From the NCBI RefSeq assembly GCF_043557345.1, contig NZ_JBIFFV010000003.1:1-64000 (forward strand): a stretch of DNA of 64,000 nucleotides, in the 5' to 3' direction. Positions 8,688 through 17,646 of this stretch are shown one piece after another (the first letter of the stretch is position 1; each line of letters starts with the position of its first letter). The notes under the pieces are model-generated. The model was given only the letters and a program-made list of their open reading frames with translations. It was not told the DNA's origin and did not search any database. A program made the translations under genes and the position numbers. The DNA comes from Sulfitobacter sp043557345. Its GTDB lineage: Bacteria > Pseudomonadota > Alphaproteobacteria > Rhodobacterales > Rhodobacteraceae.

Positions 8688-9578
8688 TTACTCCACATTT
8701 TGCACTTGTTCGCGCATTTGGTCGATCACCGCCTTCAGGGCCAGACCGACGGTCGTCAATTCGGTGCTCTGCGCCTTGGAACAGAGCGTGTTGGCTTCGC
8801 GGTTGAACTCCTGCATCAGGAAATCCAGCTTGCGCCCAACCGGCCCGCCCTGCCCGATCAGCGCGCGCGCGGCGGCGACATGGGCGGCAAGGCGGTCGAT
8901 CTCTTCGGTGACATCGGCTTTGACCGCGATCAGGGCCAGCTCCTGCGCCACCCGGTCCGCATCCGCGCCCTCGCTGTTGTCGAGCACGCGCGCCAGGTTG
9001 CGGCGCAATTGGGCAGCGGTCTCTTCCTTGCGGGCCTCGGCCAAGGCTGCGGCTTCGGCGGCGAGGTTTCCGATCTCGGTCAACTGCTCTTGCATCACAC
9101 GGGCCAGCGCCGCGCCTTCCTGCGCGCGCATCTCGTTGAAATCACGCAACAGGGTCGGGACTTCCGCCAGCAAAGCGGCGCGCAGCGCGCCGATGTCCTG
9201 CGCCTGATCGGCCTGTTCCAGCACGCCGCGCATGGTCAGAATGTCGCTCGCCCGCGAGGGCGCCAGCGACACACCGGCATCCATCGCACGGGCTTCGATC
9301 TCATGCAGGGCCGTTAACAGCGTGTCGACATGCGCCTCGTTGATCTGCAAGCTGCCGTCACTGTCGGCCGAGGAAATGCGCAGGTTGCAGGTGATATTAC
9401 CCCGCGCCACCTTTGCCGAAATCTGCTTGCGCAGGGCGGCCTCGAGCCCCTCAACCCAATCGGGCACGCGCAGCCGCAGGTCGAGCCCCTTGCCGTTGAC
9501 CGCGCGCAGCTCCCAAGACCAGCTCCAACCCTCCAAAGCGCCGGATGCTGAGGCGAAACCTGTCATGGACCTGATCAT
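8688..9578 (-). CDS. yicC: YicC family protein (putative endoribonuclease)
   Basis: About 296 aa from the conserved N-terminus MIRSMTGFA. The central region is long helical sequence and the C-terminus has the family signature GRKLDFLMQEFNREANTLCSK. Members have been described as endoribonucleases affecting small-RNA decay and stationary survival; the precise substrate here is unknown. The start is supported by AAGGA 8 bases upstream, whereas the longer frame adds non-conserved residues. First gene of the minus-strand run towards phoB. Confidence 0.9.
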   Translation of the reverse strand: MIRSMTGFASASGALEGWSWSWELRAVNGKGLDLRLRVPDWVEGLEAALRKQISAKVARGNITCNLRISSADSDGSLQINEAHVDTLLTALHEIEARAMDAGVSLAPSRASDILTMRGVLEQADQAQDIGALRAALLAEVPTLLRDFNEMRAQEGAALARVMQEQLTEIGNLAAEAAALAEARKEETAAQLRRNLARVLDNSEGADADRVAQELALIAVKADVTEEIDRLAAHVAAARALIGQGGPVGRKLDFLMQEFNREANTLCSKAQSTELTTVGLALKAVIDQMREQVQNVE

Positions 9579-9820
9579 CGGCGCGTTCCTTGCGAGGGCG
9601 GACATGCCCTGCCTTACGGCGAAACCCCCGCGAGGGGCAAGCCCCCGGCCCCTCGGTCCGGCGGTTCGCGTGGCGCAAGCGTTAACCACTTCAGCGAAAG
9701 CGGGACGAATTCCTTAACCGCCTGCGGTATTAATGATTTGGTAATGTTTTCGGCCGCATTGTGCCGCTGTCGTTGCAAGAACGGCTGCTGTATTGGCCTA
9801 GTCCTTAGGGGTGAGTTTCG

Positions 9821-10519
9821 ATGGGCAATACAAGCCACACCGCGCAGAATGTTGTCGCCATGTCAGATCATCGGACGCATGTTGGCTATGGCCCGCTGGC
9901 ACAGGTCGAAGCCTATTGGGAAGCCCTGCGCGGCAACAGATTGATGCCGCGGCGGTCGGATATCGACCCGCGCGGAATCGAACAGGCATTGCATTACGCC
10001 TTCATCCTCGAACGGGTCGCCGTGGGCGTCGGACGGTTGCGGATCGCGGGCGGCCATCTGCGTGACCTCATGGGGATGGAGGTGCGGGGTATGCCGATCA
10101 CCGCCTTTTTCAGCACAGAGGCGCGCCCCTGCGTCAGCGAGGCGCTGGAAGAAGTGTTTCAGATGCCGGGCCAGACCACGCTGCACTTGAGCGCAGCGGC
10201 GGCCTATGGGCGGCCTGCGTTGACGGGGCGGATGTTGCTCTTGCCGCTAAAAAGCGATTTGGGCGATGTCAGCCGGGTGCTGGGCTGTCTCGTCGTGCTG
10301 GGGCAGATCGGCCAAACCCCGCGGCGCTTCGGTCTGGCGCAGGCCACGCGGCACAGCGCCTTTGGGCGGCTGGCCAAACCTGTGCGCTTTGCCGATCCGC
10401 TGCATGATCCGCTTTTGCCACGCGACACCGGTTTTGCAGAGCCAAAAGCGCGCTTCACCACCGCCCCGCCGGGTGACATCCCGCCCTATCTCCATCTGGT
10501 GAAGTCAGAGCAGGAATAG
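9821..10519 (+). CDS. PAS domain-containing protein (PAS_5 type)
   Basis: A 232-aa protein resembling the PAS_5 family found widely in alphaproteobacteria. Residues about 25-165 carry the characteristic opening (YWEALRGNRLMPRRSDIDPRGIEQAL) and a PAS-like core, then a basic, proline-rich tail of about 60 residues. No kinase, cyclase or DNA-binding domain is attached, so its partner is unknown. An AGGGGTGAG ribosome-binding site precedes the ATG. It stands alone, diverging from yicC and followed by a terminator shared with the convergent aroG. Confidence 0.75.
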   Translation: MGNTSHTAQNVVAMSDHRTHVGYGPLAQVEAYWEALRGNRLMPRRSDIDPRGIEQALHYAFILERVAVGVGRLRIAGGHLRDLMGMEVRGMPITAFFSTEARPCVSEALEEVFQMPGQTTLHLSAAAAYGRPALTGRMLLLPLKSDLGDVSRVLGCLVVLGQIGQTPRRFGLAQATRHSAFGRLAKPVRFADPLHDPLLPRDTGFAEPKARFTTAPPGDIPPYLHLVKSEQE

Positions 10520-10544
10520 CCCGTCCGCCGCCCTCGGAACGCGA

Positions 10545-10579
10545 AAACGCCGCCTCGGAAAACGGGACGGCGTTTCTTT
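10545..10579. terminator. Bidirectional terminator between PAS gene and aroG
   Basis: The 8-bp inverted repeat AAACGCCG/CGGCGTTT is separated by 15 bases. On the plus strand it is followed by CTTTTG and on the minus strand by a TTTT run. It sits between the converging PAS gene and DAHP synthase gene. Confidence 0.75.
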
Positions 10580-10607
10580 TGTCACAATCAAGTGCAGGCC
10601 GAAGCGG

Positions 10608-11978
10608 TTACCCGGCGGCCCGCGCCGTCTGGGCCACGCGGCGGTTCGACAGTTCCTCGGCCACGAGGAAGGCCAGTTCCAGCGACTGGCTGGCGTTTAG
10701 CCGCGGGTCGCAGGCTGTGTGGTAACGGTCCGACAGGTCTTCGTCGCTGACCGCCCGCACACCGCCGGTGCATTCGGTCACGTCTTGGCCGGTCATCTCG
10801 AAATGCACACCGCCGGGGACGGAGCCTTCGGCGTTATGCACGGCAAAGAACTCATGCACTTCGCGCAGCACGGAATCGAAAGGCCGGGTCTTGTAGCCCG
10901 TCGAGGATTTGATCGTGTTCCCGTGCATCGCGTCACAGGTCCAGACGACATTGGCGCCCTCTTCCTGAACGGTCTTGATCAAACGCGGCAGGTGATCGCC
11001 CACCTGCCCCGCACCAAAGCGCGAGATCAGGGTGAGACGGCCCTCTTCATTCTCGGGGTTCAGCTTGGCCATCAACTGTTTGAGGTCATCGCTGGTCATC
11101 GAGGGGCCACATTTCAGGCCGATCGGGTTTTGCACGCCGCTGGCAAACTCCACATGCGCCCCGTCGGGCTGTCGCGTGCGGTCGCCGATCCAGATCATGT
11201 GACCCGAGCCTGCAAGCCACTTGCCGGTCTGGCTGTCGCGGCGGCAAAGCGCCTCCTCATACTCCAACAGCAGCGCCTCGTGGCTGGTGTAGAACTCCAC
11301 AGATTGCAGCGTATGCGCGGTTTCGGCAGTGACCCCGGCGGCGGCCATGAAATCAAGCGTGTCGGAGATGCGGTTGGCGATCTCGCGGTATTTCTCGGCC
11401 TTTTCGTCGTCGGTGAACCCCAGTGTCCAGCCGTGGACCTGATGCACGTCGGCGTAACCCCCGGTCGAAAACGCGCGCAACAGGTTCAGCGTGGCGGCGG
11501 CCTGCGTATAGGCGCGCAGCATCTTCTGCGGGTCGGGGATACGCGCCGCTTCGTTGAAGGCCAGATCGTTGATAATGTCGCCGCGGTAGCTGGGCAGTTC
11601 CACGCCATCCACCACTTCGGTCGGGGCCGAGCGCGGCTTGGCGAATTGGCCGGCCATGCGCCCCAGTTTGATCACCGGCACCTTGGCCCCATGGGTCAGC
11701 ACGATGGCCATCTGCAACATCACCTTGAAGGTGTCGCGAATGGCGTCCGAGCTGAATTGCTCAAAGCTCTCGGCACAGTCGCCGCCCTGCAAAAGGAAGG
11801 CGTCGCCACGGCCCGCGGCCGCCAGATGTTTCTTCAACCGGCGGGCTTCGCCTGCAAAAACGAGGACCGGATAGCGTGCCAACTGTGCCTCAACCGCTTC
11901 CAATGCGGCTTGGTCAGGGTAATCGGGCATCTGGACGCGCGGTTTGCTGCGCCAGCTCGAGGTGCTCCAGTCTGTCAT
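10608..11978 (-). CDS. Class II 3-deoxy-7-phosphoheptulonate synthase (DAHP synthase)
   Basis: First enzyme of the shikimate pathway, condensing phosphoenolpyruvate and erythrose-4-phosphate. This is the plant/Mycobacterium-like class II type of about 456 aa. Diagnostic segments include WRSKPRVQMPDYPD at the start, the metal-ligand Cys in GGDCAESF, GRMAGQFAKPRS and MIWIGDRTRQ. The chosen ATG has GGAG 8 bases upstream; the longer frame adds only six residues. It is divergent from the GlxA-type regulator. No other shikimate gene is adjacent. Confidence 0.95.
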   Translation of the reverse strand: MTDWSTSSWRSKPRVQMPDYPDQAALEAVEAQLARYPVLVFAGEARRLKKHLAAAGRGDAFLLQGGDCAESFEQFSSDAIRDTFKVMLQMAIVLTHGAKVPVIKLGRMAGQFAKPRSAPTEVVDGVELPSYRGDIINDLAFNEAARIPDPQKMLRAYTQAAATLNLLRAFSTGGYADVHQVHGWTLGFTDDEKAEKYREIANRISDTLDFMAAAGVTAETAHTLQSVEFYTSHEALLLEYEEALCRRDSQTGKWLAGSGHMIWIGDRTRQPDGAHVEFASGVQNPIGLKCGPSMTSDDLKQLMAKLNPENEEGRLTLISRFGAGQVGDHLPRLIKTVQEEGANVVWTCDAMHGNTIKSSTGYKTRPFDSVLREVHEFFAVHNAEGSVPGGVHFEMTGQDVTECTGGVRAVSDEDLSDRYHTACDPRLNASQSLELAFLVAEELSNRRVAQTARAAG

Positions 11979-12169
11979 CTTTCTACTCCGCTCCACAGCG
12001 CCGAGTGTCGGCGCTTCGTGATCTTTCTCTATACAAAGGCGCGGGGAAAGTGACCAGAACCGAAATGCGCCCTATTGACGTGGCGACAGGCCCGTGGGCA
12101 ATGTTTCCGGCAAGTTCTGGCGGCCATGGCACATGTCGGCAGAGACGACCTGAAGAGAAAGACGCCGTG

Positions 12170-13174
12170 ATGTCCCAACCGCGCCCGGCCACCCGCATGC
12201 CCCCCCAGACCGACAAGCCGCGGCGCTTCGTCTTTGTGTTGTTGGAGAATTTCACGCTGCTGAGTTTCGCCTCGGCGGTGGAATGTCTGCGGATCACCAA
12301 CCGTATGCTCGAACGCGAGGTCTATGAATGGCGGGTCGTGGGCGAAAGCGGTGAGACCTGTGCAAGCTCCTCCGGCGCGGTTTTCGCGCTGGACGGCGGG
12401 CTTGAGGAGTTGGGCCGCGACGATACCATCATGATCTGCGGCGGCATCGGCGTGCAGGCCGCGACCACCAAAAAGCTGCTGGCATGGCTGCGCCGCGAGG
12501 CGCGCAAGGGGCTGGTTGTCGGCGGGCTGTGCACCGCGGCGCATACGCTGGCCAAGGCGGGGCTGCTCGACGGCAAACGCGCGACGATCCACTGGGAGAA
12601 TCAGGACAGTTTCGGCGAGGAATTCGAAGAGGTCATTCTGACGAAATCTGTCTTCGTGGTCGACGGCAACCGGCTGACCACGGCGGGCGGCACCTCTTCT
12701 TTGGACATGATGCTGAAACTCATCGCCGATGATCACGGTGAGGAGACAGCCAATGCCGTGGCGGATCAGCTCATTTATTCCTCGATCCGCACCGACCAAG
12801 ACACGCAACGCCTGTCGGTGCCCACGCGAATCGGCGTGCGGCATCCCAAGCTTTCCCAAGTGATCCAGCAGATGGAGCGCAACATCGAAGAGCCGATCAG
12901 CCCCTCCATCCTCGCCCGTGACGTGGGCATGTCGACCCGGCAGCTAGAGCGTTTGTTTCGCCGCTACCTCAACCGCAGCCCAAAGCGGTATTATATGGAG
13001 CTGCGGCTACAAAAGGCGCGCAACCTGTTGATGCAAACGGATATGAGCGTGATCAACGTGGCACTGGCCTGCGGCTTTGCCTCGCCCTCGCATTTTTCGA
13101 AATGCTACCGGGCGCACTACCAGACCACGCCCTATCGCGAACGCGGCAGCCAATCCACCCGGCAGCCCGCCTGA
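12170..13174 (+). CDS. GlxA family transcriptional regulator (DJ-1/PfpI plus AraC HTH)
   Basis: About 334 aa. The N-terminal half is a DJ-1/PfpI-like amidotransferase-fold domain (GGIGVQAATTKKLLAWLR, GGLCTAAHTLA with the Cys at the nucleophile-elbow position). The C-terminal half is an AraC-type double helix-turn-helix (STRQLERLFRRYLNRSPKRYY and VALACGFASPSHFSKCYR). Such proteins regulate catabolism of amines, betaines or carnitine in other proteobacteria; the target here is unknown. I start at the ATG before MSQPRPATR because the earlier frame overlaps aroG and lacks domain similarity. Confidence 0.85.
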   Translation: MSQPRPATRMPPQTDKPRRFVFVLLENFTLLSFASAVECLRITNRMLEREVYEWRVVGESGETCASSSGAVFALDGGLEELGRDDTIMICGGIGVQAATTKKLLAWLRREARKGLVVGGLCTAAHTLAKAGLLDGKRATIHWENQDSFGEEFEEVILTKSVFVVDGNRLTTAGGTSSLDMMLKLIADDHGEETANAVADQLIYSSIRTDQDTQRLSVPTRIGVRHPKLSQVIQQMERNIEEPISPSILARDVGMSTRQLERLFRRYLNRSPKRYYMELRLQKARNLLMQTDMSVINVALACGFASPSHFSKCYRAHYQTTPYRERGSQSTRQPA

Positions 13175-13177
13175 GGG

Positions 13178-14275
13178 TCAGGGCGTGATCCGGTAGACGG
13201 TGCCGTTGACCTCTGAGATGAACCAGATCCCGCCCTCCGGCCCTTCGACGACATCGCGCACGCGGGCGGTCTCGGCGGTTTTGATCTGCGCCACCTCTTC
13301 CAGCGGCGTGCCGCTTAGCCGGGCGATATAGTCGAACTTGAGCGAGCCGACAAAGATATCACCCTCCCATTCAGGGAAAAGCGCGCCGGAATAGACCATC
13401 AGCCCCGCAGGCGCGATGGAGGGATCCCAATAGAATTCGGGCTGTGCCATGCCCTTTTTCGCCCTGCCCTCACCGATCTTCGCGCCCGAATAGTGTTCCC
13501 CGTAGGAAATCACGGGCCAGCCGTAATTCGTGCCCTTGGTGATGCGGTTCACCTCATCCCCGCCCTTGGCACCGTGTTCCGACACCCAAAGCCGCCCCTC
13601 CAGATCCAGCCCCGCCCCTTGCGGGTTGCGATGGCCGTAGGACCAGATTTCGGGCAGCACGTCGGGCGTGTCGACAAAGGGATTGTCATCGGGGACAGAG
13701 CCGTCGCGGTTCACGCGGATGATGCTGCCATTATGGGTGCTGCGGTCCTGCGCCGCCGGACGATCGCCGCGTTCGCCTATGGTCACCAGCAGCGTGCCAT
13801 CCGGCGCTTCGACCACGCGCGAGCCGAAATGCTGGCCGCCGTTGCTGCCCGGTTTCATGGCGAAAAGCTCGGTCAGGTTTTCCAGACTGCGGGCATCCTC
13901 TGACAGGCGCGCGCTGGCCAAGGCGGTCCCCGCGCCGCCGCCTTCTTGGGGTTTGGCATAGGTGAGGAACAGCAGGCGGCTCTGTGCGAAATCCCCGGCC
14001 AAGGTGATGTCCAACAGGCCGCCCTGCCCGACCACGGCCACCTCCGGCAGGCCCGAGACCTCATGCCCAGTGTCGTCCTTTTGGTAGATCAACCGCCCGG
14101 CCTTCTCTGTCACCAACAGACCGCCACCGGGCAAGGGGGCAACGCCCCAAGGGGCTTCCAGACCATCGGCCATCGGGGTGATCGTGAGACCGCTCTCAGC
14201 TATGGCGGCGCCTGCGGCGCAAAGGCTGCCGAGGCTGATGAAGGCGGCGGAGGCGAGGTGTTTTGCGCGGCTCAT
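13178..14275 (-). CDS. Secreted PQQ-dependent aldose sugar dehydrogenase family protein
   Basis: Soluble beta-propeller sugar dehydrogenase of the Asd/YliI (glucose/sorbosone dehydrogenase) family, about 365 aa. A signal peptide (MSRAKHLASAAFISLGSLCAAGAAIAE) targets it to the periplasm. Family signatures are LEAPWGVAPLPGGGLLVTEK, GERGDRPAAQD, GHRNPQGAGLD and SEHGAKGGDEVN. The ATG has AGGAG upstream. PQQ dependence is family knowledge; no pqq genes lie in this window. It converges on the GlxA-type regulator with only 3 bases between stops. Confidence 0.88.
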   Translation of the reverse strand: MSRAKHLASAAFISLGSLCAAGAAIAESGLTITPMADGLEAPWGVAPLPGGGLLVTEKAGRLIYQKDDTGHEVSGLPEVAVVGQGGLLDITLAGDFAQSRLLFLTYAKPQEGGGAGTALASARLSEDARSLENLTELFAMKPGSNGGQHFGSRVVEAPDGTLLVTIGERGDRPAAQDRSTHNGSIIRVNRDGSVPDDNPFVDTPDVLPEIWSYGHRNPQGAGLDLEGRLWVSEHGAKGGDEVNRITKGTNYGWPVISYGEHYSGAKIGEGRAKKGMAQPEFYWDPSIAPAGLMVYSGALFPEWEGDIFVGSLKFDYIARLSGTPLEEVAQIKTAETARVRDVVEGPEGGIWFISEVNGTVYRITP

Positions 14276-14461
14276 GGGAAGGCTCCTTTGGGCATGGGGG
14301 CTTGGATCAAGACATAGCCAGCGCACCGCCCATTTCCACCATCGCTGCCGGTCCACGCGAAAACCCGCCCGCGAAAAACACTTTATAAATCGCCTTTTCT
14401 TTTTCGAAACCACGACCTAACGTTCGATCAGAACGAGAGTTCAACTAAGGGAGAGTACCAA

Positions 14462-15646
14462 ATGAAAAAAATACTGATGGCCACAACGGCCGTTGCTCTG
14501 CTCGCCACTGGCGCGCAGGCGGAGGACACCAAAATCGGCATTCTGCTGGGCTTCACCGGCCCGCTGGAATCGCTGGCCAATGACATGGCTGCCGGTGCCG
14601 AATTGGCGATTTCCGAGGTTAACGAGAGCGGCCTGTTCCTCGACGGCGCCACCGTGACTTCCGAGCGTGGCGACACCGGCTGCATCGACGCGGGCCTTGC
14701 CGTGGCCTCGGCTGAGCGTCTGATCACCTCCGACCGCGTGAGCGGCATCGTGGGCGGTATGTGCTCGGGTGAGACGACCGCCTCGCTGCAAAACGTCGCC
14801 ATTCCGAACGGTATCGTGATGATCTCGCCCTCCGCGACATCCCCGGCGTTGTCGACGGTTGAAGACAACGGTCTGTTCTTCCGCACCTCGCCGTCGGACG
14901 CCCGTCAGGGTCAGGTCATGGCCGACATCCTGAACGACCGTGGCATCAAGGAAGTCGCCGTCACCTATACCAACAACGACTATGGTAAAGGTTTGGCCGA
15001 CAGCTTTGAGACCGCCTATAAAGAATCCGGCGGCACCGTGACCATCAACACCTCGCATGAAGACGGCAAAGCGGACTACTCCGCAGAAGTCGGCGCGCTG
15101 GCCTCTGCCGGTGGTGAGGTTCTGGTCGTGGCAGGCTATGTCGACCAAGGTGGCGCGGGCATCGTGAACGGCGCGCTGGACGCTGGCGCATTCGACACCT
15201 TCATGTTCCCCGACGGCATGGTTTCCGACACGCTGGAAGAGAAATTCGCCGAGATCGCGGATGGCTCCTTTGGTCAGAACCCCAGTGCGGCGGGCGAAGG
15301 CCCCGACAACTACAAGAAGATGGGCAAGGAAGCCGGTTTTGAGCCGACCAACGCCTTCTCGCCTGAATCCTACGACGCGGCGGCGCTGATGCTGCTGGCG
15401 ATGCAGGCGGCAGGCTCCAACGATCCGGCGGCGTATAAGGAAAAGGTGATGGAAGTCGCCAACGCCCCGGGTGAGAAAATCCTGCCGGGTGAACTGGGCA
15501 AAGCGCTTCAGATCATCAAAGACGGCGGCGACGTGGACTATGTCGGTGCCTCGGCGGTCGAGCTGATCGGTCCGGGCGAGAGCGCGGGCAACTACCGCGA
15601 GATCGAGATGAAGGACGGCAAGATGGTCACGGTCGGCTACCGCTGA
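14462..15646 (+). CDS. Branched-chain amino acid-type ABC transporter substrate-binding protein
   Basis: Periplasmic LivJ/LivK-type binding protein, 394 aa. The signal peptide (MKKILMATTAVALLATGAQA) is followed by the canonical opening IGILLGFTGPLESLA. Other family elements are GDTGCIDAGLAVASAERLI, the serine-rich pocket ISPSATSPALS, and TYTNNDYGKGLADSF. An AAGGGAGAG site precedes the ATG. It heads the gene order binding protein-LivG-LivF-LivH-LivM; the precise ligand cannot be deduced. Confidence 0.9.
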   Translation: MKKILMATTAVALLATGAQAEDTKIGILLGFTGPLESLANDMAAGAELAISEVNESGLFLDGATVTSERGDTGCIDAGLAVASAERLITSDRVSGIVGGMCSGETTASLQNVAIPNGIVMISPSATSPALSTVEDNGLFFRTSPSDARQGQVMADILNDRGIKEVAVTYTNNDYGKGLADSFETAYKESGGTVTINTSHEDGKADYSAEVGALASAGGEVLVVAGYVDQGGAGIVNGALDAGAFDTFMFPDGMVSDTLEEKFAEIADGSFGQNPSAAGEGPDNYKKMGKEAGFEPTNAFSPESYDAAALMLLAMQAAGSNDPAAYKEKVMEVANAPGEKILPGELGKALQIIKDGGDVDYVGASAVELIGPGESAGNYREIEMKDGKMVTVGYR

Positions 15647-15671
15647 TCCGCGTCACCATCTAACCGCTATG

Positions 15672-15705
15672 AAAGGCCCGGTTGCAGTGCGATCGGGCCT
15701 TTTGC
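15672..15705 (+). terminator. Attenuating terminator after the binding-protein gene
   Basis: The stem AAAGGCCCG/CGGGCCTTT (9 bp, 13-nt loop) follows the binding-protein stop and ends with a short T run. As with pstS, it probably limits read-through from the highly needed binding protein into the ATPase and permease genes. Confidence 0.65.
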
Positions 15706-15793
15706 TTAGGAAATCGGCTTTTCTTCCGCGCGGGCAGCCAGTACAAATCCCCTATTGAGGACGTGGAAAACACGTCCCGTCTGGGAGGACAGG

Positions 15794-15955
15794 ATGAAAA
15801 AGCAACGTATGGCCGTCTCGGTCAGGGCTTTGGGCATGTATTTTGCTGAACGTAATTTCGGCGATGCGGCGCAATCTGCCTCTGACAAGGCAACGCAAGG
15901 CTTTCTTCAGATCAGGGCCGCAGCGGTCCCTTCCAAGATTCTCAGCACATTGTAA
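15794..15955 (+). CDS. Candidate small ORF ahead of livG (53 aa, unrecognised)
   Basis: An ATG follows a strong GGGAGGACAGG ribosome-binding site and opens a 53-codon frame, MKKQRMAVSVRALGMYFAER and onward, ending 37 bases before livG. Directly upstream is a perfect 7-bp hairpin (15759-15777, GGACGTG/CACGTCC, 5-nt loop). I recognise no family and see no signal peptide or membrane helix. It may be a real small protein, a leader coupling translation to livG, or chance. The confidence is low; the ribosome-binding site is the best evidence. Confidence 0.35.
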   Translation: MKKQRMAVSVRALGMYFAERNFGDAAQSASDKATQGFLQIRAAAVPSKILSTL

Positions 15956-15992
15956 ACTGGTATGGCGGCGCGCATCTGCCTGCGCGGCCCAT

Positions 15993-16826
15993 ATGACGAC
16001 CAATAAAAACCAGCCACAAGGTGGCGGACACGGGGATGGACATATGATCGTCGTAGACGACGTACACAAACACTTCGGCGGGTTTCACGCCGTCGACGGG
16101 GCAAGCCTGTCGATTGAGAAAGGATCGATCACCGGTTTGATCGGTCCCAATGGCGCGGGGAAAACCACGCTGTTCAACGTAATTGCCGGCGTGCTTCAGC
16201 CCACCTCGGGCCGCGTCACCATGGACGGGGAGGACATCACCGGCCTGCCCCCGCATGAGCTGTTCCACAAGGGGCTTCTGCGCACTTTCCAGATCGCGCA
16301 TGAGTTTTCTTCGATGTCCTGTCGCGAGAACCTGATGATGGTGCCGGGCAACCAGTCGGGCGAGACGCTGTGGAACACATGGTTCGGCACCAAGCGCATC
16401 GCCAATGAGGAACGCGCGCTGAAGGCCAAGGCCGACGAGGTGCTGGAGTTTCTGACCATCGAACATCTGGCCGAGCAGAAGGCGGGCCAGATCTCGGGCG
16501 GGCAGAAAAAGCTGCTGGAACTTGGCCGCACCATGATGGTCGACGCCAAGATCGTCTTTCTGGACGAGGTCGGCGCGGGCGTGAACCGCACGCTGCTAAA
16601 CACCATCGGCGACGCGATCATTCGCCTCAACCAAGAGCGCAACTACACCTTCGTTGTGATCGAGCATGACATGGATTTCATTGGCCGCCTTTGCGACCCG
16701 GTGATCTGCATGGCCGAGGGCCACGTTCTGGCCGAAGGCACGCTGGATGAGATCAAGGCGAACGAACAGGTGATCGAGGCCTATCTCGGCACCGGGCTGA
16801 AGAACAAGGACAAGGTAGGCGCATGA
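15993..16826 (+). CDS. LivG-type ABC transporter ATP-binding protein
   Basis: One of the two ATPases of the branched-chain amino acid-type importer, about 277 aa. Motifs are Walker A GPNGAGKTT, signature ISGGQKKLLELGR, Walker B KIVFLDEV and switch His in VIEHDMDF. After Walker B the usual DEP proline is a valine (DEVGAGVN). The ATG at MTTNKNQ lacks a clear ribosome-binding site; an internal ATG (MIVVDDV, position 16044) is an alternative start. The stop overlaps livF. Confidence 0.9.
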   Translation: MTTNKNQPQGGGHGDGHMIVVDDVHKHFGGFHAVDGASLSIEKGSITGLIGPNGAGKTTLFNVIAGVLQPTSGRVTMDGEDITGLPPHELFHKGLLRTFQIAHEFSSMSCRENLMMVPGNQSGETLWNTWFGTKRIANEERALKAKADEVLEFLTIEHLAEQKAGQISGGQKKLLELGRTMMVDAKIVFLDEVGAGVNRTLLNTIGDAIIRLNQERNYTFVVIEHDMDFIGRLCDPVICMAEGHVLAEGTLDEIKANEQVIEAYLGTGLKNKDKVGA

Positions 16827-17644
16827 GCAATGATCCCTACGGCGACCGCGGCAACAAAGATTGGTCGGTCGGCAACGCAAAGGGCCAAGGCAGTATCATG
16901 CCCAAGGCCAGCGGCAAAACCCACCCCGCCCCCGGCGGCCCCTTCCTGATCGGTGACGGCATGACGGCGGGCTACGGCAACGGCCCCGACATCCTGCATG
17001 ATTGCACCATCGCGGTGGACCGCGGCGAGATCGCGGTGATCGTTGGCCCCAACGGGGCGGGCAAATCCACCGGCATGAAGGCGGTTTTCGGCATGCTCGA
17101 TATGCGCAAGGGCCATGTGCGGCTGGATGGTGAAGACATCACCGAACTCAGCCCGCAGGACCGTGTGGCCAAGGGCATGGGTTTCGTGCCCCAGACCTCG
17201 AACATCTTCACCTCCATGTCGGTCGAAGAGAACCTTGAGATGGGCGCTTTCATCCGCCGCGATGACTTTCGCGATACGATGGCGCAGGTCTATGACCTTT
17301 TCCCGATCCTCAAGGAAAAGCGCCATCAGGCGGCGGGCGAGCTTTCTGGCGGGCAACGCCAGCAGGTGGCCGTGGGCCGCGCGCTGATGACCCAGCCCAA
17401 GGTGCTGATGCTGGATGAGCCGACGGCGGGTGTCTCGCCCATCGTCATGGACGAGCTTTTCGACCGCATCATCGAGGTCGCCCGCACCGGCATCCCGATC
17501 CTGATGGTCGAACAAAACGCCCGGCAGGCGCTTGAGATCGCGGACAAAGGCTATGTGCTTGTGCAGGGGGCGAATGCCTTTACCGGCACCGGCAAAGAGC
17601 TTTTGGCCGATCCTGAAGTCCGCAAATCGTTTCTGGGGGGCTGA
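16823..17644 (+). CDS. LivF-type ABC transporter ATP-binding protein
   Basis: Second ATPase of the importer, 273 aa. Walker A GPNGAGKST, signature LSGGQRQQVAVGRA, Walker B VLMLDEPTAG and switch region LMVEQNARQAL are intact. It carries an N-terminal extension of about 45 hydrophilic residues rich in Gly and Lys before the ABC domain, longer than the typical LivF. Its ATG overlaps the livG stop, and livH follows after 2 bases. Confidence 0.92.
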   Translation: MSNDPYGDRGNKDWSVGNAKGQGSIMPKASGKTHPAPGGPFLIGDGMTAGYGNGPDILHDCTIAVDRGEIAVIVGPNGAGKSTGMKAVFGMLDMRKGHVRLDGEDITELSPQDRVAKGMGFVPQTSNIFTSMSVEENLEMGAFIRRDDFRDTMAQVYDLFPILKEKRHQAAGELSGGQRQQVAVGRALMTQPKVLMLDEPTAGVSPIVMDELFDRIIEVARTGIPILMVEQNARQALEIADKGYVLVQGANAFTGTGKELLADPEVRKSFLGG

Positions 17645-17646
17645 AC

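Noticed and set aside
11876..12169. 98-codon N-terminal extension of the GlxA-type regulator
   Set aside because: Overlaps the start of the DAHP synthase gene and has no similarity to the DJ-1 domain; ATG at 12170 fits the family.
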